Below are positions 7,921-16,476 of a stretch of DNA of 64,000 nt, piece after piece. The first letter of the stretch is position 1, and each line of letters opens with the position of its first letter. The position numbers and the translations under genes were made by a program. The stretch lies in the NCBI GenBank assembly GCA_964637165.1, contig CAZWVI010000012.1:15281-79280 (forward strand), in the 5' to 3' direction. Origin of the DNA: CAZWVI01 sp964637165 (GTDB lineage Bacteria > Planctomycetota > UBA1135). The notes beneath the pieces were generated by a model. That model made no database searches and was not told the DNA's origin. It worked only from the letters and a program-made list of their open reading frames with translations.

Positions 7921-10343
7921 TTCCAGATAACGACGACCGCCCCGATGTTTTCGGCTCTGACGAGCTGGAAAACAATCCATTTGAAGAAGCCCTAGCAGAT
8001 GCAGCGGCCAAGCTTCCATTAGTTCATGAGGGCACCCCGCCAAATGTTTTAATGGTCTTTCCAATGTCGCGTTCGGTCCCATTTCCTGGCTTAATCATGC
8101 CGGTTATGGCCCAGCAAGGCCTTGAAGAATCAATAATGGAAAAGGCCCGCGCCCAAGGTAAGTACATTGGCTTAATTATGGCCGAAGGAAAAACGGCACC
8201 GTGGAAATCAAAGGATTTTGCGCGAACTGGAGTCGTGGCTGAAATCCATAAACGCATTAAGTTGCCAGATGGTAATTCAAATTACGTGTGTCGCGGCATT
8301 TGCCGCTTTCATACCGATCGTTGGGTCAGGCTTAAAAATGAACCGGTTGCACGGGTTAGTTATCCCGAGGATATTTATCCTGGCGGGGAGGTGGTAGAGG
8401 CACTGCAAAGAAATGTTTTGTCCCTATCGCAAAAAGTTGCCAGCCATCAGCCCGGCCTTGGTGAAGGCTTTGCTCTGGCCGCAGCTAATATGGAACCAGC
8501 CGGCGCGCTGGCGGATTTTTCGGCCGCATATCTGTTAAAGGGCAATGATGAAAAGCAAGCTATTCTGGATGAGCTAGAAGTTGAGAAACGTTTGCGGATG
8601 GTTGACGAGGGGCTAACCCGAGAAACCGTTACCTTGGAGTTGGGAGATAAAATCCAAGCCGAAATCCGTGAGAAAATTGAAGAGCAGCAAAAGCAATATT
8701 TCTTACGTGAACAAATAAAAATCATTCGCCGCGAATTAGGCGAAGAGCAAGAGCCAAGCGAACGCGATCGCGAGCTCTTCTTGAAGAAACTTGAGGAGGG
8801 AAAGTATCCCGAGGAAGTCGCGACAAAGGTGCGTGTTGAAGTTGATCGTTTAATGATGATTCCAACTATGTCGCCGGAGTATCCGGTGGCGCGCAATTAT
8901 TTAGAGTGGTTGGTTGAATTGCCGTGGTGCGTTTCCAGCAATGACCGGATTAACATTGACAATGCTAAGAAGGCTTTGGATGCAGACCACTTTGGTCTAA
9001 GCGAGGCCAAGGAACGAATTTTAGAGTTCCTTGGAGTGCGCAAAATGCGACCTGAACACACCGGCGCGATTTTGTGTTTTTCAGGACCTCCTGGAGTTGG
9101 AAAAACATCTTTGGCGATGGCGATTGCTGATTCGATGGGGCGTAAGCTTGAACGGATGAGTTTAGGCGGCATGCGCGACGAGGCTGAAATAAAGGGACAT
9201 CGTCGCACTTATATCGGGGCACTTCCAGGCCGAATTTTGCAAATGGTGCGCCGCGCGGGAACAAATAATCCAGTCATCGTGTTGGATGAAATTGACAAGA
9301 TTGGCAAAGACTTCCGCGGCGACCCAGCCAGTGCTTTGCTTGAAGTTTTGGACCCTGCGCAGAATCATGATTTTCTCGATCATTTTTTAGATCTGCGTTT
9401 TGATTTGTCCAAAGTAATGTTCATTGCCACGGCCAATGTTTTACATCACATTCCAGCGGCCTTACGTGACCGCATGGAAATTATTGAACTCCCCGGTTAT
9501 GTGACCGAGGAAAAAATTCAAATTGCGCGGCGCCACTTGTTGCCGCGTCAGTTGCGTGAACATGGCCTGACCAGTAAGCAACTTAAAATGCCACTTTCGA
9601 GCATGCGTTCGATAGTTAATGGTTGGACCCGCGAGGCCGGAGTGCGCGGATTGGAAAAATCTTTGGCGTCTATTTGTCGTAAACGCACTCTTGAATTAGC
9701 GCGCCGTAAACGTCCGAAGCCTGAAGTTTCGGCAGTACAACTTGCTAAATACTTGGGCCCTGAAAAATTCAGCGAGGACCGCGTACGTTTGCGCCCGGCT
9801 TCTGGTGTGGTGCTCGGCCTGGCCTACACCCCTTACGGGGGAGATGTTTTAGAAGTTGAATGCGCGGGCTTTGCCGGCAAAGGTGGGGTCGCCTTCACTG
9901 GGAGCTTAGGAGATGTGATGACTGAATCTTGTCGCATTGCCCATTCATTTTTACGTTCCAATTGTGATGACTTCGGAATTAGCTGTGAGGACATTCAAAA
10001 AACTAGCTTGCACATTCACTTTCCGGCGGGGGCTATACCAAAGGACGGTCCTTCTGCTGGTGCGGCGATTACTTGCGCAATGATTTCGCGCTTAACTGGA
10101 AAAAGGCTGCGCGCCCGCACCGCTATGACTGGTGAAATAACTCTGACTGGAGAAATTCTCCCGGTTGGTGGTGTGCGTGAAAAAGTGCTCGCCGCTAAAC
10201 GCTTGGGAGTGAAAACGGTTATTCTTCCGGCGGAAAATAAACGTGATGTCGAACTGTTGGATAGTGCTTGGACTAAGGGGCTGAAATTTGAATACGCCAA
10301 CAAGTTCGCTGACGTATTCAAGTGTGCATTCGCGGCGCGCTAG
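7917..10343 (+). CDS. lon: ATP-dependent protease Lon (LonA type)
   Basis: 808 residues, normal length for a cytoplasmic LonA protease, which unfolds and degrades damaged and regulatory proteins. An N-terminal LON substrate-binding domain (about 35-240) and coiled linker are followed by an AAA+ module with Walker A GPPGVGKT (390-397) and Walker B VIVLDEIDK. The protease domain has catalytic Ser713 in PKDGPSAGA and Lys756 in GGVREKVLAAK. The 43-residue spacing between Ser and Lys equals that of E. coli Lon. The start ATG overlaps the transporter stop (ATGA), so the two are co-transcribed. Confidence 0.97.
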   Translation: MIPDNDDRPDVFGSDELENNPFEEALADAAAKLPLVHEGTPPNVLMVFPMSRSVPFPGLIMPVMAQQGLEESIMEKARAQGKYIGLIMAEGKTAPWKSKDFARTGVVAEIHKRIKLPDGNSNYVCRGICRFHTDRWVRLKNEPVARVSYPEDIYPGGEVVEALQRNVLSLSQKVASHQPGLGEGFALAAANMEPAGALADFSAAYLLKGNDEKQAILDELEVEKRLRMVDEGLTRETVTLELGDKIQAEIREKIEEQQKQYFLREQIKIIRRELGEEQEPSERDRELFLKKLEEGKYPEEVATKVRVEVDRLMMIPTMSPEYPVARNYLEWLVELPWCVSSNDRINIDNAKKALDADHFGLSEAKERILEFLGVRKMRPEHTGAILCFSGPPGVGKTSLAMAIADSMGRKLERMSLGGMRDEAEIKGHRRTYIGALPGRILQMVRRAGTNNPVIVLDEIDKIGKDFRGDPASALLEVLDPAQNHDFLDHFLDLRFDLSKVMFIATANVLHHIPAALRDRMEIIELPGYVTEEKIQIARRHLLPRQLREHGLTSKQLKMPLSSMRSIVNGWTREAGVRGLEKSLASICRKRTLELARRKRPKPEVSAVQLAKYLGPEKFSEDRVRLRPASGVVLGLAYTPYGGDVLEVECAGFAGKGGVAFTGSLGDVMTESCRIAHSFLRSNCDDFGISCEDIQKTSLHIHFPAGAIPKDGPSAGAAITCAMISRLTGKRLRARTAMTGEITLTGEILPVGGVREKVLAAKRLGVKTVILPAENKRDVELLDSAWTKGLKFEYANKFADVFKCAFAAR

Positions 10344-10364
10344 GCTTGCGCGACTGGAGTTGCT

Positions 10365-10931
10365 TTAAAAGTAAAAGCTGATTCCAAACCAACCGGTAGT
10401 GCCGCTGATGTCCATTTCAGTGGTGCCAAAAATTGGATCTTCAAATTCAGGGGCGACTACTGAAGTGTCGTAGCGCAGTCCGAATTCTGCGGAAGAGTTC
10501 GGCGAAAAGAACCAGGCCGCACCAGCGCCAACGCCGGCACTAAAGTAGGCATCCGATTCGATTCCATTATCTTCCCAACCACTCGAACCAGCGAAGGCAC
10601 CTTGTAGAAATGGTTGAATGTTTGAATCAGGAATTAGGTACATACGCGCGCCAACTGAAAGTTCAGTGGAGTCAGCGTCGTCGTATTCGCGTCGAGTTAA
10701 GCCCATGAGAATCGAGGTCGATTCGCTGTTGAAGGCTTCGTAATGGACGCCGAAGGCGGCCACGTCTTCAACATCGGAGGTGCTAGTGCCAAAGCCCGGA
10801 ACAGTTGCATCAACTTCTAGGGAATCGGTGACAATGCCTTGAAAGCCAAAGGCTTGGCCCTCGTGAACTGATGAAGGCACAACGGTGCAGGCTGAAAGTA
10901 ACAGCAGGAAACTGGCGAGGAATATTCGCAT
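10365..10931 (-). CDS. Outer-membrane beta-barrel-like lipoprotein
   Basis: 188 residues with a lipoprotein signal peptide (LLLLSAC, Cys at about 15). The rest alternates short beta strands and Gly/Asn turns. It ends in GWFGISFYF, whose terminal Phe resembles the C-terminal signal of outer membrane barrels, and the YLIPDSNIQPFLQGAFAG region is typical of 8-stranded OmpA/OmpW-like barrels. A Cys lipobox plus a barrel is somewhat unusual; it might be a plain signal peptidase I site. Function unknown. It starts 4 bases after the DUF309 gene stop, so it lies in the same operon, though a TAACTT hexamer also sits six bases upstream. Confidence 0.65.
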   Translation of the reverse strand: MRIFLASFLLLLSACTVVPSSVHEGQAFGFQGIVTDSLEVDATVPGFGTSTSDVEDVAAFGVHYEAFNSESTSILMGLTRREYDDADSTELSVGARMYLIPDSNIQPFLQGAFAGSSGWEDNGIESDAYFSAGVGAGAAWFFSPNSSAEFGLRYDTSVVAPEFEDPIFGTTEMDISGTTGWFGISFYF

Positions 10932-10935
10932 GGAA

Positions 10936-11313
10936 TTAAGTTATGTTTATTTTGGGAATGGATTGCTTGTTTAGCGGTGGGCAGTCATCACCAGGTGACC
11001 AGTTTGGTGCCCATGAGTTAAACAAAGCGTCCACCTTTCCGAGCCATTGGTCAAGGGCAATTCCATTATGTTGCGGCATATATTTTTGCAAGTAGCTGCG
11101 ACCAGTTGCCCAAAGTTTACGCGCACCTTGTGGATTGCCGCGTTCCCAGTGCAAGAGGCCGATGGCTACTTGGATCAAACCCTTATAAAAATCATTCCCC
11201 GACCCGGAATGAACTTTCCAATATTCTTCCCAAGCTTCATGCGCAGCATAGAAGTTTCCGGCATTAAAGTGTTCGATGCCGGCGATGTACTCACTCGGCC
11301 AGGAAGGTTGCAT
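10936..11313 (-). CDS. DUF309 family protein
   Basis: 125 residues. The helical pattern HFNAGNFYAAHEAWEEYW followed by FYKGLIQVAIGLLHWERGN matches DUF309, a small all-alpha cytoplasmic family of unknown function. The conserved His-Glu-Trp-Glu residues of the family are visible. It lies between a HEAT-repeat gene (25 bases upstream in transcription order) and the barrel gene (4 bases downstream), suggesting one minus-strand operon. Confidence 0.8.
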   Translation of the reverse strand: MQPSWPSEYIAGIEHFNAGNFYAAHEAWEEYWKVHSGSGNDFYKGLIQVAIGLLHWERGNPQGARKLWATGRSYLQKYMPQHNGIALDQWLGKVDALFNSWAPNWSPGDDCPPLNKQSIPKINIT

Positions 11314-11338
11314 GACAATTGGTTTTGCGTGGCGAGCT

Positions 11339-12199
11339 TTAAATATCGTCTTCGGTTAAACCGTCGTCGCCGCCTTTGTCGCCCTTAGCTTTATCTTCTT
11401 CGCCGTCCTTGCTACCACGTTTTTCACGTTGTTTGCGGCGTGCCTCTTCTTGCTCCTCGGGAGTCGCCCAAAGCGTAGTCCACTTGCGTTGTAAGTTTTT
11501 GCTCCAAAGAGGCCACTCCTCTTCGGAGATTTTTAAGGACTTTTTGGCATCGTTCCACCAAGTAATCCAACTGGTGGAGTTGCCCCCTTTATCTTCTCCA
11601 GTAAGGACGCACATCGCCATGCGGAATTCGGTGGCGCGGCCTCCCATATTGTTACCGCGACGGCCGCCAGTTGATTTCATTAGGTCCATTAAGGCTTCAC
11701 ATGAATCAATGTGGCGAATGTGACCAAGAGATAAAATCCGTGCTTGGATTATCTTTGAATTCTTGGCGGTGGACCAAACGCCTGAGGATAAAACATCGAC
11801 TGCATCTTTGTTGCCATGTTGGCCAAGTGCATAAAAATATTCTTCTGCTAACTCATCAACATCAACAATTTTTTTGTTCTTCTTTTGCTTTAACAATTCC
11901 TTCAGTGCATAGGGGTCGGTGTTGTAACGTAGGGCCGTGATGGCCGCGAGCTGAACCATTTGATCCTTTGACTTGAGCGCCTTAGCGACCTCCTTGACGA
12001 CCTTTTTATCAGGGACAACGCCAACGATTTCTAATGTCGCCGCTTGGGCAACGTAATCTTTGCCACCCATAATTTCCTTTAGTTGGGCGATGGCTTCAGC
12101 AGCAGAAATTTCTTCAACTTGAACTTCAACTTCCGCGTCTTGGTCGACCGGGTCTTGTGGAAGTGCGCTGATGGCGGTGAGGAGGAGGATGCTCAGCAT
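11339..12199 (-). CDS. Exported HEAT-repeat protein with W-x-x-WW motif
   Basis: 286 residues with a hydrophobic N-terminal signal (about 1-14) and probable export. Residues about 35-165 form alpha-helical HEAT-like repeats (for example QMVQLAAITALR, AEEYFYALGQHG). A segment LTGEDKGG...WITWWNDAK follows, matching a recurring tail in exported HEAT proteins; the protein at 16476-17570 has the same kind of tail (ITGEN...WLEWW). The last 45 residues are highly charged (KQREKRGSKDGEEDK) and probably disordered. Likely a protein-interaction scaffold; function unknown. It is the first gene of the minus-strand operon with DUF309 and the barrel protein. Confidence 0.65.
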   Translation of the reverse strand: MLSILLLTAISALPQDPVDQDAEVEVQVEEISAAEAIAQLKEIMGGKDYVAQAATLEIVGVVPDKKVVKEVAKALKSKDQMVQLAAITALRYNTDPYALKELLKQKKNKKIVDVDELAEEYFYALGQHGNKDAVDVLSSGVWSTAKNSKIIQARILSLGHIRHIDSCEALMDLMKSTGGRRGNNMGGRATEFRMAMCVLTGEDKGGNSTSWITWWNDAKKSLKISEEEWPLWSKNLQRKWTTLWATPEEQEEARRKQREKRGSKDGEEDKAKGDKGGDDGLTEDDI

Positions 12200-12205
12200 G
12201 TAATG

Positions 12206-12211
12206 AGTGTA
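12206..12211 (-). promoter_or_regulatory. -10-like TACACT six bases before the HEAT-protein start
   Basis: Read on the minus strand, TACACT then CATTAC then ATG. There is no Shine-Dalgarno sequence; it fits the leaderless pattern. Confidence 0.45.
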
Positions 12212-12257
12212 GCCGTTTAGAGGGGCTAAGTCTCGACTTTTGCTTACCCCGTGAGGC

Positions 12258-12263
12258 TAGAAT
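12258..12263 (+). promoter_or_regulatory. -10-like TAGAAT six bases before the oxidoreductase GTG
   Basis: TAGAAT then GGTTCC then GTG 12270. With the minus-strand hexamer at 12206-12211 this makes a compact divergent promoter region of 70 bases. Confidence 0.45.
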
Positions 12264-12269
12264 GGTTCC

Positions 12270-13484
12270 GTGATACTTCCTCCTGTTGGTAATGATTCCT
12301 GGTGGCATTCCAGCGCTCAATCCGTCAACTTTCCATCCTTGGCCAATGATCTAGATGTGGATGTGTTGGTGCTTGGCGGCGGCATTGCGGGCGTTTCAAC
12401 TCTTTGGTATTTACTCGAGCAAGGCCTCGAAGGCGCCGATGTTGCTCTGCTTGAAGCACACACAATTGCCGGTCGTGCCTCCGGTCGTAATGCTGGATTT
12501 TTGCTTACTGATCTCGCCGAACCTTATGAACGTTTACGCGATTTTATGGGCGAGAAAGCCTGCCGCTTGCGCAATTTGAGTTTGCGCAATCAAGACACAC
12601 TTGAGCGACTTGGCCGCGACCTAGCAATCGATTGGAAGTTTGAAAAGGACGGAGTGTTAATTGTTGGGGCCTCTGATGCTGAAGAAGCTGAGTACCAAAA
12701 AAGTGCCACTGCCTTGAAAGCTGATGGATTTGATGTAGATTTTGTTTCGCCTAAACGAGTGTCTGAACTATTGGGTGCACCCAATCAGTGGGGCGGTTTA
12801 TGGGATCCAGCCGGTGGCGGCGGCAACCCCGCCGCGATGACCCGCGGCCTCGCTCAAGCATGCAGCGAACGCGGCGCTAGAATTTTTGAAAGTACTGCGG
12901 CTTTGGAAATCTTTGCCGATGGAGATGGAGTAGCCGTGCGCACTGCAAGCGGAATCGTGCGTGCCGCGCGATTAGTTTTGGCGTTGAATGCCTATGCGCC
13001 CATGCTTGACCCATCATTGAGCGAAATGATTTCACCTTTTCGTGGACAAATGTTGACCTTTCCACCAACTGGTAAAAAAGTAATTACTCCAATTGTTTAT
13101 CGAAATCATGGATTTGAGTACTTTCGCCAAGATCGCGCCGGACGATTTTTGTTCGGCGGGTTTCGTCAAACGGCAATTGCCGAAGAAACCGGTTTTGAAG
13201 AAGATGTCAACCCTGATGTGCAGGCATCTCTAGAAGAATTTGCACGCAGTCTTTATCCACAATTGGAAAATGTCGAGCCAGATAGTCGCTGGGCCGGAAC
13301 GATGGGCTTTTCCAATGATGGAATGCCCTTCGTGGGGCCGCACCCCGGGATGAATGGGGTGCTACTTTGCATGGGCTTTACCGGCCATGGTTTCGGATTG
13401 GCTACCGAGTGTGCGCGAATTTGTGCGGAGTTAGTGGTCGAAGGTCGCTCCGCTGATGCGGATTTATTCTCGACCCACCGTTAA
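12270..13484 (+). CDS. FAD-dependent oxidoreductase, DAO family
   Basis: 404 residues. An N-terminal FAD-binding Rossmann motif LVLGGGIAGVSTLWYLLEQG is followed by an acidic residue at LLEAH. The ASGRNAGFLL segment is typical of D-amino-acid oxidase / glycine oxidase / PuuB-like enzymes. The C-terminal FAD motif is MGFTGHGFG. These enzymes oxidise amines or amino acids; the substrate cannot be told. A GTG start is chosen because the leaderless-type hexamer lies six bases upstream. It is transcribed alone and converges with the lectin gene, the two stop codons overlapping by 4 bases (13481-13484). Confidence 0.85.
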   Translation: MILPPVGNDSWWHSSAQSVNFPSLANDLDVDVLVLGGGIAGVSTLWYLLEQGLEGADVALLEAHTIAGRASGRNAGFLLTDLAEPYERLRDFMGEKACRLRNLSLRNQDTLERLGRDLAIDWKFEKDGVLIVGASDAEEAEYQKSATALKADGFDVDFVSPKRVSELLGAPNQWGGLWDPAGGGGNPAAMTRGLAQACSERGARIFESTAALEIFADGDGVAVRTASGIVRAARLVLALNAYAPMLDPSLSEMISPFRGQMLTFPPTGKKVITPIVYRNHGFEYFRQDRAGRFLFGGFRQTAIAEETGFEEDVNPDVQASLEEFARSLYPQLENVEPDSRWAGTMGFSNDGMPFVGPHPGMNGVLLCMGFTGHGFGLATECARICAELVVEGRSADADLFSTHR

Positions 13485-15304
13485 TTGATTAAGCGATTAA
13501 TCGGATTGGAAAGTCGGCGCGCGACTCCATTCTCGAATTCGACGGATTGGAAGAAAACGCTAAGACCTGATGGTGCGCCGGCTGGGATTACAAAAGTGTG
13601 GCTCGCGTAACCGAGTCCACTGGTGTAGATCGAAATAAAGGGCACAATCGGTAAGGACAGGTCCATGGTTAGACCAAAATCAGTTTGAGTTGGGCCAGTT
13701 CCAGTGGTCGAGTAGTGGATTGCTGCGCCAGCAAAACTACGCGCACCAAACACTTCAAAGGTAGCAGGCGCACCTGGAGTTAGCAGCACGAGTGGCTCTA
13801 AATCCAATACGAAACGGTCGTCATTTAGGTCCAGCGGATTCGTGTCGAGTGGGTCAACTAAACCGTTGCGATCTAAGTCTTCCATGCCATCACTGAGGCC
13901 GCCACCATCGGTGTCGCCAAGCAATGGGTCGGTGACAGTGCTCGGATCGTTGTCCGGCATAAAGATTTTGAGGTTAGTGGCAAAACTAGGATGGGTCAGG
14001 CCATTTTCTGTGCCATCTTGAATCCCATCTCCATCAGTGTCGATAAGCGACGCGTCAAGTTCTCCAGAATCCAATTTGCCATTTAAATTGAAATCCTCAC
14101 TGCCATCTCCGTAGCCATCTTCGTCGCTGTCGTAATCGCGCGGATTGGTCAAGCTACTCGGGTCGGCATCGGGGATAAAGACGCTCATGTCAGTTCCTAG
14201 AACACCATTTGCGGGGTCACCCAGCCAGCCGTTTGTCACGCCGACCTCGGTGCCGTCCAAAATGCCGTCGCCGTCGCTATCGGCATCGAGTGGGTCAGTT
14301 CCAAGAACTGGTGGCGCAGTATTTAGTTCGATAATTCCCGGTAGGCGATCTCCGCACAAAATGTTGTAGCCGAGGTCGTTCCATTCACCGATATTTGTGA
14401 GGTGGACAAAATCTTCATCGCCGCCGTAAGCGTTGGGCTCGCCGGGCCGCCAGTTTGTCCAATGCACACCTTCGCCAGAAATCCACTCGAAAGTGTTTTC
14501 AACGCGATGGTCATGAAGCCCAATCCACGGGCCATTGAGTTCCAAATTCAAATCGCAGGAGTCGCGGTAAAGATTATTTAGCAACCAATCATTTTCATTG
14601 GCGTTGCGAATGGTGGCCAAATTTCCACCGGCCAACCGAGCTTCGTCCTGGGCTTCTTCCCAAGTACCAAAACGGCTGAGACGGTACCAATGATTATTGG
14701 CTGGGTTTTGTTGCCAAATAGGGTTTGGCTCAAGGAGTTCTTGCCCATCTGATAGGCCATCGTCGTCACTGTCCTGATCCATTGGGTCAGTACCCCACAG
14801 ATTGACCTCGTCCCAGTGGGAAATCCCGTCACCGTCTTCGTCAAGTAAATGGCTCGGATGGAAATCGATTTCAACAACGGCTGGGAACAAACTTAGCACG
14901 TCAAGATCTGCCCACTCACCCGGATAGAAAGCGTTGGGGCCGAGCATTGCGCAGGCATCTTCATTGGTCGTGTTGTCAGGTTGGCCAGGTGCCCAATTGG
15001 TGTAAGTAATAAAATCGCCCGAACTCCAAACCCAGCGAGCTTCGTAGGCAAGGTCGTTGAATCCAGTCCAAAATGCCCCGTTTACCCCAAAATTGTTGTA
15101 GAGCCAGCGGTCTTCCTGCAGGTCTTTAATACTGACCAAATGACCATTCAGGGATTGCGCATAGATGTCAGCGTCAGTCCAAGTCATAGGTGCAGTACTC
15201 TTGTACCAGTGCTTGGTGGTGCCGTTATAGACCCAGCCCGTTTGGCCCATTAAGGGGGCGCAAAAACACAGCAGGAGCGAGGAAACTAAAAGGGGAATGC
15301 GCAT
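13481..15304 (-). CDS. Secreted protein with two C-type lectin domains and thrombospondin type 3 calcium repeats
   Basis: 607 residues with a signal peptide (cleavage near residue 20, PLMGQTGW). A first C-type lectin-like domain (about 28-150) has NGHLVSIKDLQED, FWTGFNDL, TNWAPGQPDN and EWADL. A TSP3 DEDGDGISHWDE run follows, then a second lectin domain (about 195-325) with GGNLATIRNANEND, WIGLHDHR, TNWRPGEPN and EWNDL. More DxDxDG repeats occupy about 335-490. The last 110 residues form a beta-rich module ending in FFQSVEFENG...RLSNPINRLIN, shared with the FG-GAP protein at 27525-29483. Probably a calcium-stiffened extracellular carbohydrate-binding or adhesion protein. A TAGAGT hexamer lies 10 bases upstream of the start. 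Confidence 0.85.
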   Translation of the reverse strand: MRIPLLVSSLLLCFCAPLMGQTGWVYNGTTKHWYKSTAPMTWTDADIYAQSLNGHLVSIKDLQEDRWLYNNFGVNGAFWTGFNDLAYEARWVWSSGDFITYTNWAPGQPDNTTNEDACAMLGPNAFYPGEWADLDVLSLFPAVVEIDFHPSHLLDEDGDGISHWDEVNLWGTDPMDQDSDDDGLSDGQELLEPNPIWQQNPANNHWYRLSRFGTWEEAQDEARLAGGNLATIRNANENDWLLNNLYRDSCDLNLELNGPWIGLHDHRVENTFEWISGEGVHWTNWRPGEPNAYGGDEDFVHLTNIGEWNDLGYNILCGDRLPGIIELNTAPPVLGTDPLDADSDGDGILDGTEVGVTNGWLGDPANGVLGTDMSVFIPDADPSSLTNPRDYDSDEDGYGDGSEDFNLNGKLDSGELDASLIDTDGDGIQDGTENGLTHPSFATNLKIFMPDNDPSTVTDPLLGDTDGGGLSDGMEDLDRNGLVDPLDTNPLDLNDDRFVLDLEPLVLLTPGAPATFEVFGARSFAGAAIHYSTTGTGPTQTDFGLTMDLSLPIVPFISIYTSGLGYASHTFVIPAGAPSGLSVFFQSVEFENGVARRLSNPINRLIN

Positions 15305-15318
15305 GGAGTATTGACACT

Positions 15319-16476
15319 CTAGGAAGAGGCAATACCCATTGTATCCATTATCAGGCTTCTGAACCGATTGAATAGGTGGCCAGATTCATGCGGGCCAGGC
15401 GCGGATTCAGGGTGAAATTGCACCGAAAACACCGGGAATTTGCTATGCCGCATACCCTCAATACTTTGATCGTTGCCATTGAGGTGGGTTGCAATCAGGC
15501 CGGTGCCCTGCAAACTTTCCCCATCTACCGCAAAACTGTGGTTTTGAGAAGTAATATCGATGCGTCCACCCTCAACTTCGATTACTGGGTGGTTAGCGCC
15601 ATGGTGGCCAAATTTCATTTTTGAAGTTTTGGCTCCGAACACGTGGGCGAGGATTTGATGCCCAAGGCAAATTCCAAAAATAGGGAGCCCGTGGTCTACG
15701 AGTTGACGAATTATAGTTGGTGCATCGCTGACAGCGGCTGGGTCACCAGGCCCATTCGATAGGAACACCGCTTGCGGATTGCTCGCCAAGATTTCTTGGC
15801 AATTACTGTTGGCTGGAAATACTTGAGGTGCAAAGCCGGCACTTTTTAGGCAGCGCAAAATATTTCGCTTAATGCCGAAATCTAAAACCGCCAAGCGAAT
15901 TTCTTCACCATTTTCTGGGCTGGCTATTGCTGGGCTATTGAAATCTTCTGGAAGCGCTTCTTCCCATAAATATGGGGTAGTACAGCTAACCTCGGCCGCT
16001 AGGTTGCGACCTTCAAGAGGGGCGTGTGCTTGAGCTTTTTTAAGCAGTGATTGCGGGTCGAGGTCAATAGTTGAAACGACCGCACGTAGGGCACCTTTTT
16101 CACGCAGGGTTAGGGTTAATTCGCGAGTATCGACTTCGTCAATAGCCACCACACCATTGGCTTTTAGGAAATCACGGAGGCTACGCTCGGCTCTCCAGTT
16201 TGAGTATGTTGGCGAACATTCGCGCATAATCATTGTTTCAGCCCAACACTTTGCCGATTCATTGTCGACATCTGTGCAGCCGTAATTACCGATTTGCGGA
16301 TAGGTCATGACCACGCCTTGCCCGCGATAAGAGGGGTCAGTTAGGATTTCTTGATAGCCGCACATGGCGGTATTGAAAACCAATTCACAGGCTCGCTCTC
16401 CATCGGCGCCGACTGAGCGACCGTGAAAAATCGAGCCATCCTCGAGGACCAAAAGGGCGGTGGAGGGGGTAGCCAT
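15319..16476 (-). CDS. carA: Carbamoyl-phosphate synthase small (glutaminase) subunit
   Basis: 385 residues from the ATG at 16476; an upstream in-frame ATG (16506) would overlap the preceding gene by 31 bases, whereas 16476 gives a TAATG junction. It supplies ammonia from glutamine to CarB for arginine and pyrimidine synthesis. The N-terminal CPSase domain is seen in FHGRSVGA, CGYQEILTDPSY and YGCTDVDNE. The class I glutamine amidotransferase domain has FLSNGPGDP, nucleophile Cys in GICLGHQ and QFHPE with the catalytic His and Glu. carB is not in the window, so the subunits are split. It is coupled to a HEAT-protein gene of no obvious metabolic link. Confidence 0.97.
   Translation of the reverse strand: MATPSTALLVLEDGSIFHGRSVGADGERACELVFNTAMCGYQEILTDPSYRGQGVVMTYPQIGNYGCTDVDNESAKCWAETMIMRECSPTYSNWRAERSLRDFLKANGVVAIDEVDTRELTLTLREKGALRAVVSTIDLDPQSLLKKAQAHAPLEGRNLAAEVSCTTPYLWEEALPEDFNSPAIASPENGEEIRLAVLDFGIKRNILRCLKSAGFAPQVFPANSNCQEILASNPQAVFLSNGPGDPAAVSDAPTIIRQLVDHGLPIFGICLGHQILAHVFGAKTSKMKFGHHGANHPVIEVEGGRIDITSQNHSFAVDGESLQGTGLIATHLNGNDQSIEGMRHSKFPVFSVQFHPESAPGPHESGHLFNRFRSLIMDTMGIASS

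Noticed and set aside
13850..14850. Repeated short sequences as a CRISPR or tandem DNA repeat
   Set aside because: They encode DxDxDG calcium-binding repeats of the lectin/TSP3 protein; spacing and sequence are not those of a CRISPR array.
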